Below, piece after piece: positions 32,083 to 35,853 of a DNA stretch of 35,853 nt. The translations under genes and the position numbers were made by a program. The stretch is from the NCBI GenBank assembly GCA_017625065.1, contig JAGALS010000021.1, forward strand, positions 1-35,853. Direction: 5' to 3'. The DNA is from Clostridia bacterium. Lineage in GTDB: Bacteria; Bacillota; Clostridia; Oscillospirales; CAG-272. The notes below the pieces were generated by a model. It made no database searches. It saw only the letters and a program-made list of their open reading frames with translations, and was not told the DNA's origin. Each line of letters opens with the position of its first letter. Position 1 is the stretch's first letter.

Positions 32083-33192
32083 TCAAAGGCATTCTTCGCC
32101 AAACTCCCGTTTGACCGCATCTAACGCACAAGCGATCACCTTATCCATATCATAATACTTGTATTCGCCAAGCCGACCGCCGAACAGGACGTTTTTCTCC
32201 CCCTCGGCAAGCGCCTTGTAGCGCAGATACAGCTGCTGATTTTCCTCGTTATTCACGGGATAATACGCCTCGTCCCCCACCTTCCAATCGGCAGAGTATT
32301 CACGGCTGATGACGGTCTTTTTCTGCGTGCCGAACTCGAAATGCTTGTGCTCGATCACGCGCGTATAGGGCGTTTCGCGGTCGGTATAATTGATCACCGC
32401 GTTGCCCTGATAGTTCGGGGTGTCCAGCACCTCGGTCTCAAAGCGCACGTTGCGGTATTGCAACGGCCCGTAGCAATAGTCAAAATATGCATCGATACAG
32501 CCCGTAAACACGACCCGTTTGCCCACTTTTGCATATTTTTCCTTTTCCAAAAGGAAATCAACACCAAGGCACACGTCAGAGCCTTCCAGCATCTTTTCAA
32601 CGATCGCCGTATAGCCCCCCTCGGGAATGCCCTGATAGCGGTCGTTGAAATAATTGTTGTCGTAAACGAAGCGCACGGGTAAGCGCCGAATGATGAAGGA
32701 GGGCAGCTCGCGGCAGGGGCGTCCCCATTGCTTTTCGGTATAGCCCTTGATCAGCTTTTCGTAAATATCGGTGCCGACAAGTGCAATGGCTTGCTCCTCG
32801 AGGTTCGCGGGCTCGGTAATCCCTGCCGCTTCGATCTGCGCGGCGATCTTTGCCTGCGCCTCGGTCGGCGTGATCACGCCCCACATCCGATTGAAGGTGT
32901 TCATATTAAAGGGGAGATTGTAAAGCTCGCCCTTGTAGTTTGCGACAGGCGCGTTGATATAATGATTGAAATTCGCGAAACGGTTGACGTATTCCCATAC
33001 CGTTTTGTCACTTGTGTGGAAAATGTGCGCGCCGTAGCGATGCACACGGATCCCCTCGATCTCCTCGGTATAGATATTGCCCGCCACGTGATCACGGCGA
33101 TCCAGAACCAGGCATTTTTTGCCGCGCTTCGTCGCCTCGTGTGCAAATACGGCGCCGTAAAGACCCGCGCCAACGATCACATAATCATACAT
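32083..33192 (-). CDS. glf: UDP-galactopyranose mutase, 369 aa
   Basis: FAD enzyme converting UDP-galactopyranose to UDP-galactofuranose. MYDYVIVGAGLYGAVFAHEA is the dinucleotide-binding start; RYGAHIFHTSDKTVWEYVN, YNLPFNMNTFNRMWGV, LIKGYTEKQWGRPCREL, YFDYCYGPLQYR and the C-terminal FGGRLGEYKYYDMDK are diagnostic, with the active-site arginines visible. Length equals the usual ~367. The ATG at 33192 is chosen over a GTG three codons upstream; it follows the rfbH stop by five bases. It indicates that the surface glycan contains galactofuranose. Confidence 0.96.
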   Translation of the reverse strand: MYDYVIVGAGLYGAVFAHEATKRGKKCLVLDRRDHVAGNIYTEEIEGIRVHRYGAHIFHTSDKTVWEYVNRFANFNHYINAPVANYKGELYNLPFNMNTFNRMWGVITPTEAQAKIAAQIEAAGITEPANLEEQAIALVGTDIYEKLIKGYTEKQWGRPCRELPSFIIRRLPVRFVYDNNYFNDRYQGIPEGGYTAIVEKMLEGSDVCLGVDFLLEKEKYAKVGKRVVFTGCIDAYFDYCYGPLQYRNVRFETEVLDTPNYQGNAVINYTDRETPYTRVIEHKHFEFGTQKKTVISREYSADWKVGDEAYYPVNNEENQQLYLRYKALAEGEKNVLFGGRLGEYKYYDMDKVIACALDAVKREFGEECL

Positions 33193-33197
33193 AAAGA

Positions 33198-34544
33198 TCA
33201 CCCAAGAGAACGGACTGCATCGATAATCGTCCGCGCGATGTAATCGATCATTTCATCGGTCATGCCGGGATACACACCCACCCAGAAGGTGCTTGTCATA
33301 ATGGTGTCGGTCACGGTAAGATCTCCCACCACACGGTAGTCCTGCCCCGAGCGGCGCATACGGTCAAAGCAAGGATGCTTGATCAGGTTGCCCGAAAACA
33401 GCATACGTGTCTGCACACCGTGCTCCTCGACGTAGGAAACCACCCTTTCGCGGTCAACGCCCTCGCGGCAGGTCATCAAAAAGCCGAACCAGGAGGGGTT
33501 AGAGCTCGGGCACGCCTCGGGCAGGATCAGACGGTCCGAAACGACCTCGAGCGCTTTACGCAAGCGGTCAAAATTGTGGCGGCGGCGCTCCACGAAATTC
33601 GGAAACTTTTTCAGCTGTGCGCAGCCGATTGCCGCCTGCATATCGGTGGCCTTGAGGTTGTAGCCAAAATGCGAATAAACGTATTTATGGTCGTAACCGA
33701 CGGGCAATGCCCCGTACTGACGGTCAAAGCGATGCTGGCACAGATTGTCCACACCCGACGGGCAAACGCAATCTCTGCCCCAATCGCGCATCGAACGGAT
33801 GATTTTATGTAACGTGGCGTTGCGGGTATAGACCGCACCGCCCTCTCCCATCGTCATATGATGGGGCGGATAGAAGCTGCTGGTGCCGATGTCACCCACC
33901 GTACCCGTCAGGTACGTGGTGCCGTCAAACACGTACTCCGAGCCGAGTGCATCACAGTTGTCCTCGATCAACCAAAGGTCGTATTTGTTGCAAAAATTGC
34001 GTACCGTTCTAAGGTCAAACGGATTTCCGAGCGTGTGCGCGATCATCACCGCCTTGGTCTTGGGCGAGAGCGCCGCCTCCAATTTGGTCACGTCAATGTT
34101 ATACTGCGGAATGGTCACGTCCACGAACACCGGCACCGCCCCATACTGAATGATAGGGGTCACAGTGGTGGGAAAGCCCGCCGCAACCGTGATGACCTCG
34201 TCACCGCGCCCGATGGCGCGCTCGCCGAGTAAGGGCGAGGTCAGGGTCATAAACGCAAGCAGATTTGCCGAGGAGCCGGAATTGACCAGACTACAGTACG
34301 GAACGCCAAGATATTTCGCAAATTCGCGCTCGAACTGATCGGTATAGCGGCCCGAGGTCAGCCAGAACTCCAAAGAGCTGTCGACCAGGTTGACCATTTC
34401 CTCGTTATCGTACACACGGGAAGCATAGGAGATGCGATCCCCTTCCTTCCATTCCTTTTGGTTATGGTAGGTATCGCAATATTCTTTTACGAGATCCAGG
34501 ATCTCGCGCTTTGCTTCGCTTTCGGTTTTCTTGTCAAAATGCAT
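33198..34544 (-). CDS. rfbH: CDP-6-deoxy-L-threo-D-glycero-4-hexulose 3-dehydrase (E1, RfbH/AscC), 448 aa
   Basis: Removes the C-3 hydroxyl from CDP-4-keto-6-deoxyglucose using pyridoxamine phosphate and a [2Fe-2S] cluster. The fold is that of aminotransferases (SGRYTDQFEREFAKYLG, VNSGSSANLLAFMTL, LIEDNCDALGS), but the usual PLP Lys is replaced by His in SFYPPHHMTMGEGG (second His, residue 229), the hallmark of this dehydrase. Cluster cysteines are seen as DCVC (C259, C261) with C269, plus C197 upstream, fitting the family's spaced four-Cys pattern. It lies 25 bases after rfbF. The partner reductase E3 is not in the window. Confidence 0.95.
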   Translation of the reverse strand: MHFDKKTESEAKREILDLVKEYCDTYHNQKEWKEGDRISYASRVYDNEEMVNLVDSSLEFWLTSGRYTDQFEREFAKYLGVPYCSLVNSGSSANLLAFMTLTSPLLGERAIGRGDEVITVAAGFPTTVTPIIQYGAVPVFVDVTIPQYNIDVTKLEAALSPKTKAVMIAHTLGNPFDLRTVRNFCNKYDLWLIEDNCDALGSEYVFDGTTYLTGTVGDIGTSSFYPPHHMTMGEGGAVYTRNATLHKIIRSMRDWGRDCVCPSGVDNLCQHRFDRQYGALPVGYDHKYVYSHFGYNLKATDMQAAIGCAQLKKFPNFVERRRHNFDRLRKALEVVSDRLILPEACPSSNPSWFGFLMTCREGVDRERVVSYVEEHGVQTRMLFSGNLIKHPCFDRMRRSGQDYRVVGDLTVTDTIMTSTFWVGVYPGMTDEMIDYIARTIIDAVRSLG

Positions 34545-34569
34545 AAGGCATCTCCATTTTTATCGTTGA

Positions 34570-35346
34570 TCAGTTCTCCCAAAGCTTCCAGGGTGCTTTC
34601 TTGCTGCTCCACAGCCGCTCCAGTTTTTCCTTGTCGCGCATCGTGTCCATGCACTGCCAGAAGCCACGGTGCTTGAAGCCCATCAGATTGCCCTCGGCGG
34701 CAAGTGTTTCAAGCGGTCCGCGCTCAAAGATCGTGCTGTCGTCCTCAATATACTTCAGCACCTCGGGCTCAAGGATCATAAAGCCGCCGTTGATCCAGCC
34801 CGCATCCGCTTCGCTTTTTTCGCGGAACGCCGTGACCTGATTTTTGCCCACCTCCAGAACGCCGAAACGGGCATCGGGGTGTACGGCGGTCATGGTGGCC
34901 AGCTTGCCGTGCGAACGGTGGAATTCCACCTCTTTGTTAAGATCGACATTGGAAAGACCGTCACCGTAGGTGAGGAAAAAGGGCTCGTCCTGAATATAAC
35001 GCGCAACGCGCTTGATGCGCCCGCCCGTCATGGTATCCAGACCCGTATCCACGACCGTCACGCGCCAAGGCTCGGACTCGGTGGTATGGACGGTGATCTT
35101 TTCACGCTTGGTGAAATCAAAGGTCACGTCGCTGTGGTTGATGTAATAGTCAGAAAACCATTCCTTGATCACGCTTTGCATATAGCCCGCGCAGATCACG
35201 AACTCGTTATAGCCAAAAGAGGAGTAGAATTTCATAACGTGCCACAAGATCGGCATACCGCCGATCTCGATCATGGGCTTGGGGCGCAAATGGGACTCTT
35301 CACTGATGCGTGTTCCGTATCCGCCCGCTAATATTACGACCTTCAT
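34570..35346 (-). CDS. rfbF: Glucose-1-phosphate cytidylyltransferase, 258 aa
   Basis: Makes CDP-glucose from CTP and glucose-1-phosphate, opening the CDP-dideoxyhexose pathway. VVILAGGYGTRISEESHLRPKP is the nucleotide-binding signature, with PMIEIGGMPILWHVMKFYSS, FFLTYGDGLSNVDL (metal Asp) and GWINGGFMILEPEVL. Length matches characterised RfbF enzymes (~257). First gene of the leftward glycan operon; AAAGGAG before the ATG and a TTGCAA/TATAAT promoter upstream. Confidence 0.96.
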   Translation of the reverse strand: MKVVILAGGYGTRISEESHLRPKPMIEIGGMPILWHVMKFYSSFGYNEFVICAGYMQSVIKEWFSDYYINHSDVTFDFTKREKITVHTTESEPWRVTVVDTGLDTMTGGRIKRVARYIQDEPFFLTYGDGLSNVDLNKEVEFHRSHGKLATMTAVHPDARFGVLEVGKNQVTAFREKSEADAGWINGGFMILEPEVLKYIEDDSTIFERGPLETLAAEGNLMGFKHRGFWQCMDTMRDKEKLERLWSSKKAPWKLWEN

Positions 35347-35396
35347 AAAGAATCTCCTTTAAAGTTACAATTTGCCATTGTTATATTATCCTGTCA

Positions 35397-35425
35397 ATTA
35401 TATCATAAATATTGTATTTTTGCAA
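35397..35425 (-). promoter_or_regulatory. Sigma-A promoter for the glycan operon
   Basis: Minus strand TTGCAA (35420-35425), 17-base spacer, TATAAT (35397-35402), about 50 bases before the rfbF start. Confidence 0.75.
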
Positions 35426-35470
35426 GTGCTTTCGCTTTTTTTCAAAAAACGGCTTTTTTAACGAAAGCTA

Positions 35471-35499
35471 TTGACAATCCACACCTTCTCTGCTATAAT
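35471..35499 (+). promoter_or_regulatory. Sigma-A promoter facing the broken tRNA-Pro
   Basis: TTGACA (35471-35476), 17-base spacer, TATAAT (35494-35499), 15 bases before the first tRNA-Pro 5' fragment. Confidence 0.82.
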
Positions 35500-35514
35500 A
35501 TTAAGGCAATTCTT

Positions 35515-35534
35515 CGAGGTGTGGCTCAGCTTGG
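35515..35534 (+). pseudogene. tRNA-Pro 5' fragment (acceptor to D-loop)
   Basis: CGAGGTGTGGCTCAGCTTGG matches the acceptor 5' strand and D-arm start of a tRNA-Pro, then breaks off in the D-loop. It follows a strong promoter. The same 20 bases recur 176 bases downstream. The 156 bases between carry no gene I can support. Confidence 0.75.
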
Positions 35535-35690
35535 GGACGAGCGCGACCGCTGCCGGTGGCAGATGAAGGGAGCGCTAAGGAGTGGCAGCCGTCGCAGAAC
35601 GCGAGCAAAATGTTTTTGCGAAGCGCGATACGGTAACGGCAACAGGTTTTCTTCCATCTCTTTGCTATCATACCAAAACCAATTTCATAT

Positions 35691-35728
35691 CGAGGTGTGG
35701 CTCAGCTTGGTAGAGCGCTACGTTCGGG
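35691..35728 (+). pseudogene. tRNA-Pro 5' half (anticodon CGG), broken in the anticodon loop
   Basis: Acceptor CGAGGTG, D-stem GCTC/GAGC, anticodon 5' stem CTACG and loop TTCGGG (anticodon CGG) fit tRNA-Pro. The expected 3' stem, T-arm and acceptor do not follow; a CGTAG occurs only 19 bases later. It ends where many integrative elements insert, or at an assembly joint. Confidence 0.72.
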
Positions 35729-35853
35729 TCACCATCACCGTTCTCGGCGTAGATTTTTCGGAAAGTGCCGAAAGCCCTTGAAAACACTGACTTTTTCGGC
35801 ACTCCCGATTGCCGAAAATTCGTTAAATCTTTGGTCTGACCACATGTTTGACC
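35729..35853. other. Palindromic DNA at the right edge, possible start of an inserted element
   Basis: Contains AGTGCCGAAA/TTTCGGCACT (35764-35773 with 35794-35803) and repeated TTTTTCGG. No start codon with ribosome binding site, no convincing coding sequence before the window ends. Confidence 0.4.

Noticed and set aside
35521..35781. An 86-codon rightward open frame at the right edge
   Set aside because: It runs through the duplicated tRNA-Pro fragments and has no ribosome binding site or recognisable sequence.

Overview
The window looks like chromosomal DNA from an uncultured, probably gut-dwelling, clostridial bacterium (Bacillota). Pointers are strong AGGAGG-type ribosome binding sites, near-perfect TTGACA/17 bp/TATAAT promoters, small XRE regulators, BspA-like leucine-rich-repeat and InlB-repeat lipoproteins, a YqeG phosphatase and an SLH-domain surface protein. 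The taxon is an inference; no rRNA gene is present. Four complete tRNA genes (Ser-GCU, Gly-UCC, Arg-UCU, His-GUG, all with encoded CCA) and a broken tRNA-Pro were found by eye.

Layout. 1-289: 5' part of a 3-methyladenine DNA glycosylase running off the left edge. 435-5452: operon of an aconitase-family hydratase, a cytoplasmic GH20 hexosaminidase and NADP-isocitrate dehydrogenase, closed by a strong terminator. 5564-8049: AT-richer accessory block with an XRE regulator, duplicated promoter/operator, a lipoprotein, a Cys-rich CFI-box protein and a convergent LRR lipoprotein. 8268-11013: recG plus an Sfp-type phosphopantetheinyl transferase. 11051-13379: polar amino-acid ABC importer whose binding protein appears circularly permuted. 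13638-15652: purine permease and a divergent XRE regulator with palindromic operators. 15856-18804: gdhA and an SLH protein. 18805-21139: repeat-rich DNA, a GNAT acetyltransferase, two unknown small genes and tRNA-Ser. 21320-23841: yqeG-nfo-rfbG operon. 24019-24270: three tRNAs. 24718-26578: TIM-barrel protein and a methyltransferase-like protein. 26940-35346: leftward cell-surface polysaccharide cluster (rfbF, rfbH, glf, flippase, two GT2 glycosyltransferases, YwaF-like protein, phosphoesterase).

How genes work together. Aconitase and isocitrate dehydrogenase make 2-oxoglutarate, which GdhA (a separate transcription unit) can aminate to glutamate. RfbF, RfbG and RfbH are the first three dedicated steps toward CDP-3,6-dideoxyhexoses; rfbG lies about 11 kb from rfbH, in an operon with a DNA-repair nuclease. 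The E3 reductase and final epimerase/reductase are not in the window. Glf supplies UDP-galactofuranose; the flippase and glycosyltransferases would assemble and export the glycan.

The most notable observations are (1) the solute-binding protein in which the C-terminal half of the fold precedes the N-terminal half, and (2) GC-rich palindromic segments next to tRNA genes whose borders are copies of tRNA T-arm/acceptor sequence, plus a duplicated 5' end of a tRNA-Pro at the right edge.
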